Part shown: one piece after another, positions 1-7,301 of the stretch
Position numbering within the stretch: position 1 is the first letter of the stretch
How the letters are laid out: every line of letters starts with the position of its first letter
DNA from: Endozoicomonas sp. SCSIO W0465
GTDB lineage: Bacteria; Pseudomonadota; Gammaproteobacteria; Pseudomonadales; Endozoicomonadaceae
Direction: 5' to 3'
NCBI RefSeq assembly: GCF_023716865.1
Contig: NZ_CP092417.1
Span: 4,256,001 to 4,320,000, forward strand
DNA length: 64,000 nt
The notes under the pieces: model-generated
Told to the model about the DNA's origin: nothing
Databases searched by the model: none
Seen by the model: only the letters and a program-made list of their open reading frames with translations
Made by a program: the position numbers and the translations under genes

Positions 1-6
1 GAAAGA

Positions 7-294
7 ATGATGAAAACCGTAACCCGCCAGGCATTGCTCAAAACCCTTGAAGATAAGCAGAAACACACAGAGCAAAGTATTGCTGCCGCATTGGCAACTT
101 CACTGTATAAAGCAAACCTTGAGATTCAAACCAGCAAACTGAATGAAGCAGCTTTGCGTCTGGCTACTGATGACACACATCCGTCAACTCAACATCAGTA
201 TCAACATCAGTATCCTCTGCTGGCCACCCATGGCTGCGGCTATAAACCACGGGAGGCTTGCAAACATTTAGCAGGGCAAGTTCCGGTAGCATGA
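7..294 (+). CDS. small hypothetical protein
   Basis: A 95-residue ORF starting with two adjacent ATG codons (7 and 10) just inside the window edge. The N-terminal two thirds is helical and charged. The tail contains a short tandem HQYQ repeat encoded by a 12-bp DNA duplication near 193-214, and then two cysteines. I recognise no family. It runs convergently towards sstT, and its stop codon lies in the left arm of the 283-325 inverted repeat. It could be a genuine small gene or the remnant of a longer one; its upstream region is outside the window. Confidence 0.4.
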   Translation: MMKTVTRQALLKTLEDKQKHTEQSIAAALATSLYKANLEIQTSKLNEAALRLATDDTHPSTQHQYQHQYPLLATHGCGYKPREACKHLAGQVPVA

Positions 295-325
295 AAGGCT
301 GCGAATCAGCAGGACATGCTACCGG
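283..325. terminator. 11-bp inverted repeat between convergent genes
   Basis: Perfect inverted repeat ccggtagcatg (283-293) / catgctaccgg (315-325) with a 21-nt loop, exactly where the small plus-strand gene ends and before the sstT stop codon. There is no T tract on either side, so it is not a canonical intrinsic terminator. A bidirectional stem-loop for convergent transcripts is an inference. Confidence 0.4.
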
Positions 326-345
326 CATACAGATAACGACCCGGC

Positions 346-1596
346 TTATAGGCTAACGGAAGGTGCCTCTGACACAGCTGCTTCTTTCTGTTCCGCTGCC
401 ATGCATGCAGCTGCAGTAAAGACAACATCCGTAGAACTGTTCAACGCCGTTTCCAGAGAGTCCTGAATCACGCCAATGATAAAACCGACGGCAACGACCT
501 GCATGGCAATATCATTGGAGATACCAAACAGGCTACAGGCCAGCGGGATCAGCAACAGTGAACCACCGGCCACACCGGAAGCGCCACAGGCAGAAACAGC
601 AGCGACAACGCTGAGCATCAAAGCGGTTGGCAGGTCAACGGGAATACCCAGTGTATGCACCGCAGCCAGGGTCATGACCGTGATAGTAATGGCTGCGCCC
701 GCCATATTGATGGTTGCCCCCAGGGGAATGGATACTGAATACGTATCTTCATGGAGGTTCAGGCTTTTACAAAGCTGCATATTCACGGGAATATTGGCTG
801 CAGAGCTACGGGTAAAGAAGGCCGTCACACCACTTTCGCGGATACAACGCAACACCAGAGGGAAAGGATTCTGACGAATTTTCAGGTAAACCATCAATGG
901 GTTAACGATAAAGCCAATAATCAACATACTGCTGACCAGAACCGCCAGTAACTTACTGTACCCTACCAGCACCCCGAAACCGGTCTGCGCAATGGTATTG
1001 GCAACCAGGCCAAAAATACCGATGGGAGCCAGCTGGATAACAAAGCGCACAATGGCAGAGACCGCCACTGACAGATCATGGACCATAACCCGGGTAGACT
1101 CACTGCCATGGCGCAATGCCAGGCCCAAACCGATAGCCCAGGCAAGAATACCGATGAAGTTACCGGTCAGCAGCGCTTCAACCGGATTCTGAACAATCTG
1201 AAACAGGAGGGTATGGAGAACTTCCATGATACCTTCCGGAGGCAAGGCTCCACCGCTGCTGGTCACCAGCGTCAGCGTTACCGGAAAGAGAAAACTCATG
1301 GATACGGCGACAAAAGCAGCCGCCAGCGTGCCAAGAATATAGAGGAAAACAATCGGCCGCATATTAGTATGCTGCCCCTGTTTCTGGTTGGCAATAGAAG
1401 AAGCCACCAGAACAAATACCAACACAGGGGCTACCGCTTTCAACGCCCCGACAAACAGGGAGCCAAGAAAAGAGATTGCCACCGCCGTATCCGGTGAAAT
1501 AACCGCCAGACCAGCACCCAGGGCAATACCAGTGATAATCCTGAGAACCAGGCTGGTGTTTGCCATTCGTTCATACAATGATTGGGCTTGACTCAT
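346..1596 (-). CDS. sstT: Na+/serine-threonine symporter SstT
   Basis: Encodes 416 residues, against about 414 for the E. coli protein. SstT is a sodium-coupled serine/threonine uptake system of the dicarboxylate/amino acid:cation symporter (DAACS) family in the inner membrane. Multiple hydrophobic segments run through the protein. The family-typical region SVSIPLGATINMAGAA, followed by a glycine/serine-rich segment and DSLETALNSSTDVVFTA near the C-terminus, matches the substrate and Na+ binding hairpins of this family. It begins at ATG 1596 (minus strand) and is not obviously in an operon: the neighbours are a convergent small ORF and an IS-rich region. No damage is visible. Confidence 0.93.
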   Translation of the reverse strand: MSQAQSLYERMANTSLVLRIITGIALGAGLAVISPDTAVAISFLGSLFVGALKAVAPVLVFVLVASSIANQKQGQHTNMRPIVFLYILGTLAAAFVAVSMSFLFPVTLTLVTSSGGALPPEGIMEVLHTLLFQIVQNPVEALLTGNFIGILAWAIGLGLALRHGSESTRVMVHDLSVAVSAIVRFVIQLAPIGIFGLVANTIAQTGFGVLVGYSKLLAVLVSSMLIIGFIVNPLMVYLKIRQNPFPLVLRCIRESGVTAFFTRSSAANIPVNMQLCKSLNLHEDTYSVSIPLGATINMAGAAITITVMTLAAVHTLGIPVDLPTALMLSVVAAVSACGASGVAGGSLLLIPLACSLFGISNDIAMQVVAVGFIIGVIQDSLETALNSSTDVVFTAAACMAAEQKEAAVSEAPSVSL

Positions 1597-1628
1597 GATT
1601 TACCTGCTGTACTACGTTCACGTTTTTA

Positions 1629-1880
1629 TCAGCCAAAACTGCAGGGACTGGAAACCGCCCCAAATAGATCCTTCAGTTCTATAAGGCCAGCATTCATGGA
1701 ATTTCGGCTATGCACATCTTCATGGTTTGACAACGGATTGCCGTGATGCTCAACAACCCGGTGTTCATAACGCAGGGAGCATTCACCGAAAATTATAATC
1801 TCTACAACAGATTCCTTGGTTCGTTTCAGGGCAGGAGAAAACTCTGGCCAACCCTCAGCCAGAGAGAGCCTCCTTCTCAT
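1629..1880 (-). CDS. hypothetical protein, uncertain
   Basis: An 83-codon ORF directly upstream of sstT on the same strand. The sequence is compositionally plausible (an EIIIFGECSL stretch, then acidic/His-rich KH-type segments), but it has no domain I recognise, no hydrophobic segment and no clear ribosome binding site. The rest of the 1597-2055 stretch shows nothing recognisable apart from an open plus-strand frame (about 1890-2063) that continues in frame across IS66 copy 1. It may be chance or a decaying gene. Confidence 0.22.
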   Translation of the reverse strand: MRRRLSLAEGWPEFSPALKRTKESVVEIIIFGECSLRYEHRVVEHHGNPLSNHEDVHSRNSMNAGLIELKDLFGAVSSPCSFG

Positions 1881-2063
1881 AACACGTTGATACCTTTTGC
1901 AATCGGGGAACAGTGTAAAAGCTACAGAGCTTCTGTTACCTGATGAACAAAGGCAGCGTTATGGAATGGAGTGGGATGCCGAAGCTTCAGCAAACCAACC
2001 TATTCATGAAATTCCTGAACATGAAAGTACTACTGGTTTATGGGGATTACGTAAAGATAGTAT

Positions 2064-3671
2064 GTAACTGTTCAGCACCCCCACATAAATCTGGAATTTT
2101 CTGATTTTTATACCATCCTCTTAAGCACCATTTTTCCACAATATTCGCCAGCATGATTCCAGAACTACCCGCAACTATGTCGGCTGAGATTCTCTTGAAA
2201 GAGAATGCAGAGCTGCGGATGAGAGTTGCCTGTCTGGAAGAGCGATGTCGAGAATTGGAAGAAAAGGTTGGCAAGAACAGTCAAAACAGCAGCAAGCCGC
2301 CATCGTCTGATGGTTATCAAAAACCTTGTAAAAACAGTAATTCTCCAGATCATTCTGACGACCTTTCCGCAGATAAAGGTACCGATCCATCGGATGAAAA
2401 ACCCAATCCTAAAAGTCTGAGACAGTCTTCTGGTAATAAAGCCGGTGGAAAGAAAGGGCATCAGGGCACTTGTCTTAAACAGGTCGATATCCCTGACTAT
2501 ATTGAGTACCTTCCGGTTAAAGAATGCAATAAATGTCAGGCGTCTCTTCTTGATAGTGAGCCGGTCAAATATATTGAACGACAGGTGTTTGAACCAGGGA
2601 GACCGGGTGAATTTGAAGTAACGGCCCATAGAGCTGAAGTAAAAATCTGCACTTGTGGTTGTCGGAATCAGGCTGAATTCCCGGAAGGTGTTACCGCTGC
2701 CGCACAATATGGCTCAGCCACACAGGCTATGGCCGTCTATCTTAACCAATACCATTTCCTGCCTTTTAAGCGCGTGTCAGAGTATTTTAATACTCTCTAT
2801 AAAATGAGTGTAAGTGCAGGCACTGTCGCCAATTTTGTGGCCAGAACCTATGAAAATCTGGCTTCTACTGAAGAGGTTATTCGTGACGCCTTGCGGGAAT
2901 CGTCTGTTGCCGGAGCCGATGAAACGGGTATGCGGGCCGAGGGCTCTTTGCACTGGCTACACGTTATGCGGGATGAACAATGGACGCTCTACTACTTGTC
3001 TGAAAAGCGAGGTCGTGAGGCCATGGACACGATGGGCATACTGCTAACATTTGCAGGCGTTCTGGTTCATGATCATTGGAAATCCTATTTTGCATATGCG
3101 GCAACTCACGTACTTTGCAATGCCCATCACCTGAGGGAGCTTTTGGGTGTTGTTGATAGGGACAGCAATCAACTGGCGTTGCGATTGATGAAGCTACTGA
3201 GGCTTTCCTGGCATTACTGCAAGGGCTTTAAGACCATAGGTATGCTACAGATGCCAAGTGTTGTCTGTGAACGAATCGAGAAGATTTATGACCGGTTGCT
3301 TCAGCGGGCTCTAATGAAAGAAGTCGTCTATATGGAGAAGCAACGAGAGGAGCTTAAGCGCAAGAAAGTCAAGAATACTAAAGCTTACAATCTCTTCAAA
3401 CGACTCACTGAGTTCAAGGCTGAGACACTGCGCTTCATGTCAGATTTTACCATTCCCTTCGATAACAATGGCAGTGAACGGGATGTTCGAATGGCCAAGT
3501 TAAAGCAGAAAATCTCAGGCTGCTTCAGGAGTGCAGACGGTGGTTCTATGTTTGCACGGATTCGCAGCTATTTGTCGTCTGCCAGAAAACAGGGAATGGA
3601 CATATATCAATCACTTCATAGAGCTGTTCGGAATTACTGTAATATGCCTTTGCTCAGTGCTGAATAGTTAC
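2064..3671 (+). mobile_element. IS66-family insertion sequence, copy 1 (ISBst12-like, tnpC only)
   Basis: A 1608-bp element with 15-bp terminal inverted repeats gtaactgttcagcac (left) and gtgctgaatagttac (right), which differ by one base. It is flanked by a perfect 8-bp target duplication, gatagtat, at 2056-2063 and 3672-3679; 8 bp is the IS66 hallmark. It carries a single transposase gene and no tnpA/tnpB, as in the ISBst12 subgroup. The protein is identical to those of copies 2 (7302-8909) and 3 (25116-26723). One base differs: position 3478 is a here and g in the other two, synonymous in the codon of the catalytic Glu. Confidence 0.96.
2153..3667 (+). CDS. tnpC: IS66 family transposase TnpC, copy 1
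   Basis: 504 residues. Order of domains: N-terminal leucine-zipper-like coiled coil (about residues 8-45), a low-complexity basic linker ending GNKAGGKKGHQG, a zinc-binding IS66 domain (CNKC about residue 125, then CTCGC about residue 172), and the IS66 DDE domain. The likely catalytic residues are D256 in GADETG, D307 in VHDHWKS and E442 in NGSERDVR. All three are present and there is no interruption, so the transposase looks functional. The start ATG 2153 lies 89 bp inside the left end of the element. Confidence 0.95.
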   Translation: MIPELPATMSAEILLKENAELRMRVACLEERCRELEEKVGKNSQNSSKPPSSDGYQKPCKNSNSPDHSDDLSADKGTDPSDEKPNPKSLRQSSGNKAGGKKGHQGTCLKQVDIPDYIEYLPVKECNKCQASLLDSEPVKYIERQVFEPGRPGEFEVTAHRAEVKICTCGCRNQAEFPEGVTAAAQYGSATQAMAVYLNQYHFLPFKRVSEYFNTLYKMSVSAGTVANFVARTYENLASTEEVIRDALRESSVAGADETGMRAEGSLHWLHVMRDEQWTLYYLSEKRGREAMDTMGILLTFAGVLVHDHWKSYFAYAATHVLCNAHHLRELLGVVDRDSNQLALRLMKLLRLSWHYCKGFKTIGMLQMPSVVCERIEKIYDRLLQRALMKEVVYMEKQREELKRKKVKNTKAYNLFKRLTEFKAETLRFMSDFTIPFDNNGSERDVRMAKLKQKISGCFRSADGGSMFARIRSYLSSARKQGMDIYQSLHRAVRNYCNMPLLSAE

Positions 3672-4176
3672 GATAGTATCACAGTAATGAAGATAAGAAA
3701 GCCCATTAAACGCACCACGACAACCTTTTTTAACGGGATATTTATCCAAAAAAAAACACCAGACAGAATTATATTTTTATTATTAAAATGAAAACATGAA
3801 AATCAACCAAACCAAACACAATAGCCTTCACAATACTCTGCTCCATCATCAAACGACAGCTCAGAATCCGTTGCGGTCTGGATCCGTCGAAAGAGAATCA
3901 ACCCAGACCTCAAAATCGAGCACGTTACTGTTTATCACTGTCCAAAGGCTGGGAAATCCGTTTGTATCCAGGACGTGATCACAGGGAATAAGCGCACAAT
4001 GGTCATAACGTAAACAGGCTCAGAACACTTTATAACCAGCTGATATTAAAGGATTTAACTTTATTGACGCACATCAATAAAACACGCTGAATGGACTATA
4101 TAGGTGATTGCCGTATATCAATAGTTGGTTATACTGCACCGGCGGTAAAAAAACAAAAATATAGAGAGATTAAGAG
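3672..4176. other. intergenic stretch between IS66 copy 1 and IS3 element
   Basis: About 500 bp without a convincing gene. Two overlapping frames stay open near 3796-3990 (one from ATG 3796 for 60 codons), but neither resembles a known family. The 3' part is AT-rich and holds the FNR-like site at 4064-4077 and a -10-like element described separately. Confidence 0.4.
4064..4077 (+). promoter_or_regulatory. FNR/Anr-like box with class II promoter geometry
   Basis: ttgacgcacatcaa matches the FNR consensus TTGAT-N4-ATCAA at 9 of 10 positions. A -10-like tatagg lies at 4099-4104, with its centre 31 bp downstream of the box centre, about the spacing expected when FNR binds at -41.5. The promoter would read into the short truncated gene that starts at ATG 4177. 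A weaker half-match lies at 4108-4121. The assignment is inference from sequence; a narX/narL pair elsewhere in the window fits anaerobic respiration. Confidence 0.4.
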
Positions 4177-4281
4177 ATGAGCACAGAAATAGATAAACCA
4201 CCTTCAAAAGAAAGTTTCGGTGACAACTACAACGGTGTTTGTCAACATAGTTGTCGCCTCAACTTAAGCGGCTTTGCTTAG
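4177..4281 (+). pseudogene. N-terminal remnant cut by the IS3 element
   Basis: ATG 4177 follows a purine-rich ribosome binding site (taagag). The native part encodes MSTEIDKPPSKESFGDNYNG and is then cut by the IS3 end at 4240; the frame stops inside the IS at 4279-4281. The other side of the IS carries a HlyD-type C-terminus (5901-6209). The two could be the ends of one adaptor gene whose middle was lost, but 20 residues are too few to prove this. Confidence 0.4.
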
Positions 4282-5205
4282 TTGATCATCAGCAGGTCTG
4301 TCGGGATTCAACCAGACTTCATCAGCCAGATCCCAGTTCCTTGTTGACCTCTTTCCCCAGCGCTCTGGGTGACGTTCTTTGGCTTGTTCATAAACCTTTC
4401 TGCGGTTAGCCATAAGCACCTTGGTTTCACCACGATGCCTTTGCCCGGGTGTCAGAAATTTCAGCCCACTGTGCTTGTGCTCTTCGTTGTACCATTGGGC
4501 AAAACCATGCACCCAGCTACGTGCTGCTTCAAGATCAGCAAATGGCGTGCGCGGATAACCAGGGCGGTATTTCAGGGTTCTGAATATGGCCTCGGAAAAG
4601 GGGTTATCATCACTGACCCGGGGACGACTGAATGAGCTCACGACCCCAAGACGCTGCAGTGTTGACAGCATAGTGCCACCCTTCATGGGACTACCATTAT
4701 CTGAGTGCAGAACCAGTGGCCACTCCAAGGCTGCAATTCCCTGTTTGATACAGGCTTTAGTGATCATTTCTGATGCATGCTCAGCTGATTCGGTTTCATG
4801 AATTTCCCATGTAACAATCATACGACTAAAGATGTCTATCACCAGGTACAGGTAATAAAACTGCCCCCGTATCGGAGAGCGCAGATAGGTAATATCCCAG
4901 GACCAGACCTGGTTGGGTCCGGTAGCACACCAGGACGTTGGCTTATACCTGTTTGGCTTGGCAGCACTGCCCCGATGATGCTGTTGCCCTGTTTCCTCCA
5001 ACACCCGGTAAAATGTCCTTTCAGACCCCATATAGAGACCTTCATCTAACAATGTGGGCACAATCTGGCTGGGCGGAAGGCTTTTGAACCGCTCGCTGTT
5101 ACAGACGTCAACAATCGCCTGTCGCTCAGCTTCAGAAAACTTGTTAACCGGTTCTGGCCTGTCAGCATTTTTGCGATTATCTGCGCGCACGTCATCACCC
5201 TGCAT
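4264..5205 (-). CDS. IS3 family transposase OrfB (rve integrase domain)
   Basis: 313 residues from ATG 5205. The retroviral-integrase-like DDE core shows D in SWDITYLRS, D in LHSDNGSP and E in NPFSEAIFRTLK. These follow an HTH_21-like region and precede the typical FAQWYNEEHKHSGL segment. The frame stays open upstream of the ATG to about 5336 (reading RGRLVSLPDRQNAVSLIKQ), overlapping the end of orfA. As in other IS3 elements, the active protein is probably an OrfAB fusion made by -1 ribosomal frameshifting near 5325-5340. The gene looks intact. Confidence 0.9.
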   Translation of the reverse strand: MQGDDVRADNRKNADRPEPVNKFSEAERQAIVDVCNSERFKSLPPSQIVPTLLDEGLYMGSERTFYRVLEETGQQHHRGSAAKPNRYKPTSWCATGPNQVWSWDITYLRSPIRGQFYYLYLVIDIFSRMIVTWEIHETESAEHASEMITKACIKQGIAALEWPLVLHSDNGSPMKGGTMLSTLQRLGVVSSFSRPRVSDDNPFSEAIFRTLKYRPGYPRTPFADLEAARSWVHGFAQWYNEEHKHSGLKFLTPGQRHRGETKVLMANRRKVYEQAKERHPERWGKRSTRNWDLADEVWLNPDRPADDQLSKAA

Positions 5206-5324
5206 CCAGCGTTGTACAGTTCTTTCTGTAAGACCAAGGGCTTTGCAGGCTTTTGACTGACGAGCCCCATCTTTAACTGCCTGTTTAATCAGGCTAACAG
5301 CATTTTGTCGATCCGGGAGAGAGA

Positions 5325-5834
5325 CTAATCGTCCTCTGGCGCCCCCCAGATCTCTTGGGCCTTTTTTGTGAGTACCAGCAAGGCAGCAGTTTCTGCTAAC
5401 GCCTTGTCCTTGCGATTGAGTTCACGCTCAAGCTTTTTGATGGTTTTCTTATCTTTTTTGTGTTCGTCAGACAGCGCCTTACGCTGTTTTGACTGACTTT
5501 CAGGCTGGACAGAAACACTGTTAATAAAGGCAGCCTTCCACTGCTGAATTTGTTCAGCAAACAGACCTTTTTTACGACAGTATTCAGCCATTTCTGCTTC
5601 ATTTAACGCAGCCGTTTCAATGATTACGGCTAACTTGTTTTCAGTTGTCCATTGATCTGGATTCTTTCCGTCGCCCGGCACAGGCACTCCTTTAGATACT
5701 GCTTTCTTTCGCCAAGTGTACAGGGTCACATCAGAGATACCAGTCTCACGTACCAACTGCGAAACTGGCACATTATTGGGTGGCATCATCTTCTGAATGA
5801 TGGACTCTTTGAACTCTTCTGAATAGCGGGCCAT
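5325..5834 (-). CDS. IS3 family transposase OrfA
   Basis: 169 residues starting at ATG 5834, close to the right end of the element. It has an N-terminal helix-turn-helix (about residues 10-45, with VRETGISDVTLYTWRKK), a second short HTH-like section, and a C-terminal coiled coil (KKLERELNRKDKALAE) that mediates multimerisation in IS3 OrfA proteins. It is longer than the usual ~100 residues, as in some IS3 subgroups with a duplicated N-terminal domain. The stop at 5325 falls inside the frame of orfB. Confidence 0.88.
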   Translation of the reverse strand: MARYSEEFKESIIQKMMPPNNVPVSQLVRETGISDVTLYTWRKKAVSKGVPVPGDGKNPDQWTTENKLAVIIETAALNEAEMAEYCRKKGLFAEQIQQWKAAFINSVSVQPESQSKQRKALSDEHKKDKKTIKKLERELNRKDKALAETAALLVLTKKAQEIWGAPEDD

Positions 5835-5900
5835 TGATTACTCATAGACCGCCCCCTGTTGAGATTTCTAATTTCAGGAGAGGCGACAACTATGCTGACA

Positions 5901-6209
5901 CAGGGGGATGAGATCATGCCCGGCATGGCCGCCAAGGTCCGCTTTACGGCCTACAACTACCGGGATTACCTGCCCGTTGATGGCATTTTGCAGCGTATCT
6001 CCGCCGACGTGGTAACCGACGAACAGACCCGGGAAACCGCCTACGTGGGGCAGATTGAAGTGGCGGTCAATGAGCTGATGGCCCAGGACATCCTGCTCTA
6101 CCCGGGTATGCCTGCCGAGGTGCTGTTAACTCTGAACGAGCGCTCGGTGGTCAGCTATCTGTTTGAGCCATTGCTGCGCAGTTTTAACCGGGCGTTGCGT
6201 GAGAGTTAA
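5901..6209 (+). pseudogene. HlyD-family type I secretion adaptor, C-terminal fragment
   Basis: About 102 residues of native sequence directly abutting the IS3 end; an ATG at 5892 inside the inverted repeat could start it. The sequence MPGMAAKVRFTAYNYR, then ISADVVTDEQT, and finally YPGMPAEVLLTLNERS with a C-terminal YLFEPLLRS matches the last third of HlyD/PrtE membrane fusion proteins, which link an inner-membrane ABC exporter to TolC. The coiled-coil and lipoyl parts are absent, so it cannot work as an adaptor. It was truncated by the IS3 element or an associated deletion. Confidence 0.75.
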
Positions 6210-6220
6210 CCGGCAAGCTG

Positions 6221-6360
6221 TTCAACACCCTCGGCCGGTATCAGATCCTGACGCTTCAGGCGGATAAACCAGCGGTTCGTTCGCCTCACCCGTTTGATCA
6301 ATGCGCCCTCGTCTTGTTCTGGAGTGCACTGGGTACTTTATTATCCAGTGATTGCATCCA
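6221..6360 (-). pseudogene. fragment duplicated from gdhB
   Basis: About 140 bp closely resemble part of the gdhB gene at 11142-11286, in the same orientation. The stretch cctgacgcttcaggcggata is shared exactly and the rest differs by scattered substitutions and small indels. In the intact gene this part encodes the C-terminal region around LVRRTTRWFIRLKRQDLIP. No open frame remains. The rest of 6361-6634 holds nothing I can identify. Confidence 0.7.
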
Positions 6361-6634
6361 TTGATTGAACTATTTATCGATTCAACGGCCTATGAGGTAG
6401 TAATAATTGCTCTGATTAACTGCTGGAAGATGGCAAAAACAGGACAAATCACAGTGCATTATTATCTCACAGCTAGGATTCGGGGAAATTACGTCTCCGG
6501 TTCTATCCTGTACCTTTAAAGTAGGTGGAAGTTTGGTTTTAGATATTTTTTCTAACCAATCATGAAGATGTAGTCAGTCTAAGGCCATGGATAACAAGGG
6601 ATTGAACTAATTACTGATTATATGGTCAGGATAT

Positions 6635-6991
6635 ATGAAAGCAAACTACCAACTACTTAAGGTGTTAACTTATAAAAATCCAACCAGGGAGTTGATTCAT
6701 ATGCAACCTCAAAATGACATCTATTTCAGTATAAACATTAGATATCAAGGACCTAATGACCCTTCATGTGCTTACGCTGCGACTGGCTGTATGACTGGCA
6801 GTATGACTGGCTGTATTGCTGGTTCCTTTGCGGGTCATTCGGTTAAAGGCTGCGTCACAGGGGCGATAATAGGCAGTTTATACGGAGGTTGTTTCAAGGA
6901 AACTCGTACAGAAAATCCTGTTGAAGAAGTATTTTTTAATAGAACACTCGTTATTCGATTGCCAAATACGCAGCATATGCACAGAGAATAA
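6635..6991 (+). CDS. small Gly-rich hypothetical protein
   Basis: 118 residues from ATG 6635, preceded by tcagga; a second ATG at 6701 is possible. Residues about 47-90 form a block rich in Gly, Ala, Thr and Cys with the repeated pattern TGCMTGSMTGCIAGSFAG. This is reminiscent of glycine-zipper membrane segments, though it has no lipoprotein or signal peptide. No family is recognised. It lies alone in an IS-bounded stretch with low GC, suggesting accessory DNA. Confidence 0.4.
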   Translation: MKANYQLLKVLTYKNPTRELIHMQPQNDIYFSINIRYQGPNDPSCAYAATGCMTGSMTGCIAGSFAGHSVKGCVTGAIIGSLYGGCFKETRTENPVEEVFFNRTLVIRLPNTQHMHRE

Positions 6992-7023
6992 ATTTAAAGA
7001 CTATTTCAGCTCATTAAATTTCC

Positions 7024-7230
7024 TTGGCCGGAATATTTATTGCTCTTCTTTTTCTCTATCAGCTTGACCCACCTTTATGCCCTTCAGTGCCTTATGGTAC
7101 TGGGATTACACCTCAGTTCATATCAAAGATTTTCATACTAACGTATTATTTTTTATGCTGTTTTCTTACGCTAGCATGTATTTCAGAATCAATATTTATT
7201 GGTACCTGGTCCAATCCACTGAATAAATGA
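7024..7230 (+). CDS. possible small hydrophobic protein
   Basis: 68 codons from a TTG start with one strongly hydrophobic segment (FILTYYFLCCFLTLACI) that could span a membrane. There is no good ribosome binding site and no homologue I recognise. It ends 14 bp before the kinase gene start at 7245. It is probably a chance frame or a decaying gene. Confidence 0.2.
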   Translation: MAGIFIALLFLYQLDPPLCPSVPYGTGITPQFISKIFILTYYFLCCFLTLACISESIFIGTWSNPLNK

Positions 7231-7244
7231 CAAGGAATTTTTGT

Positions 7245-7301
7245 ATGAATATACCAAGGTTGATCAGTAAGCCTTATTCGGACGGATATAAAAGATCATG
7301 C
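7245..7301 (+). pseudogene. first 19 codons of the Ser/Thr kinase gene, cut off by IS66 copy 2
   Basis: ATG 7245 has a good ribosome binding site (aagga, 7 nt upstream) and opens the frame MNIPRLISKPYSDGYKRSC. The frame ends in the 8-bp target site gatcatgc (7294-7301). The second copy of that site (8910-8917) is in the same codon phase and continues with AAT ACT GCT. Removing the IS and one repeat gives one 523-codon kinase gene. Confidence 0.85.

Larger units (their letters stand above)
4240..5900 (-). mobile_element. IS3-family insertion sequence
   Basis: A 1661-bp element carrying orfA and orfB on the minus strand. Its terminal inverted repeats are 21 bp with one mismatch, left end 4240-4260 and right end 5880-5900, and begin with TG as IS3 elements do. 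The outer flanks (cggtgtt on the left, cagggggat on the right) share no target duplication. That points to a deletion or recombination next to the element after insertion. Both flanking genes are truncated exactly at the IS ends. Confidence 0.88.

Noticed and set aside
1892..3788. A gene disrupted by IS66 copy 1 (open frame before 2063 continuing after 3679)
   Set aside because: The frame is in phase across the target site, but it has no clear start, no recognisable family and limited length; not strong enough to list as a gene.
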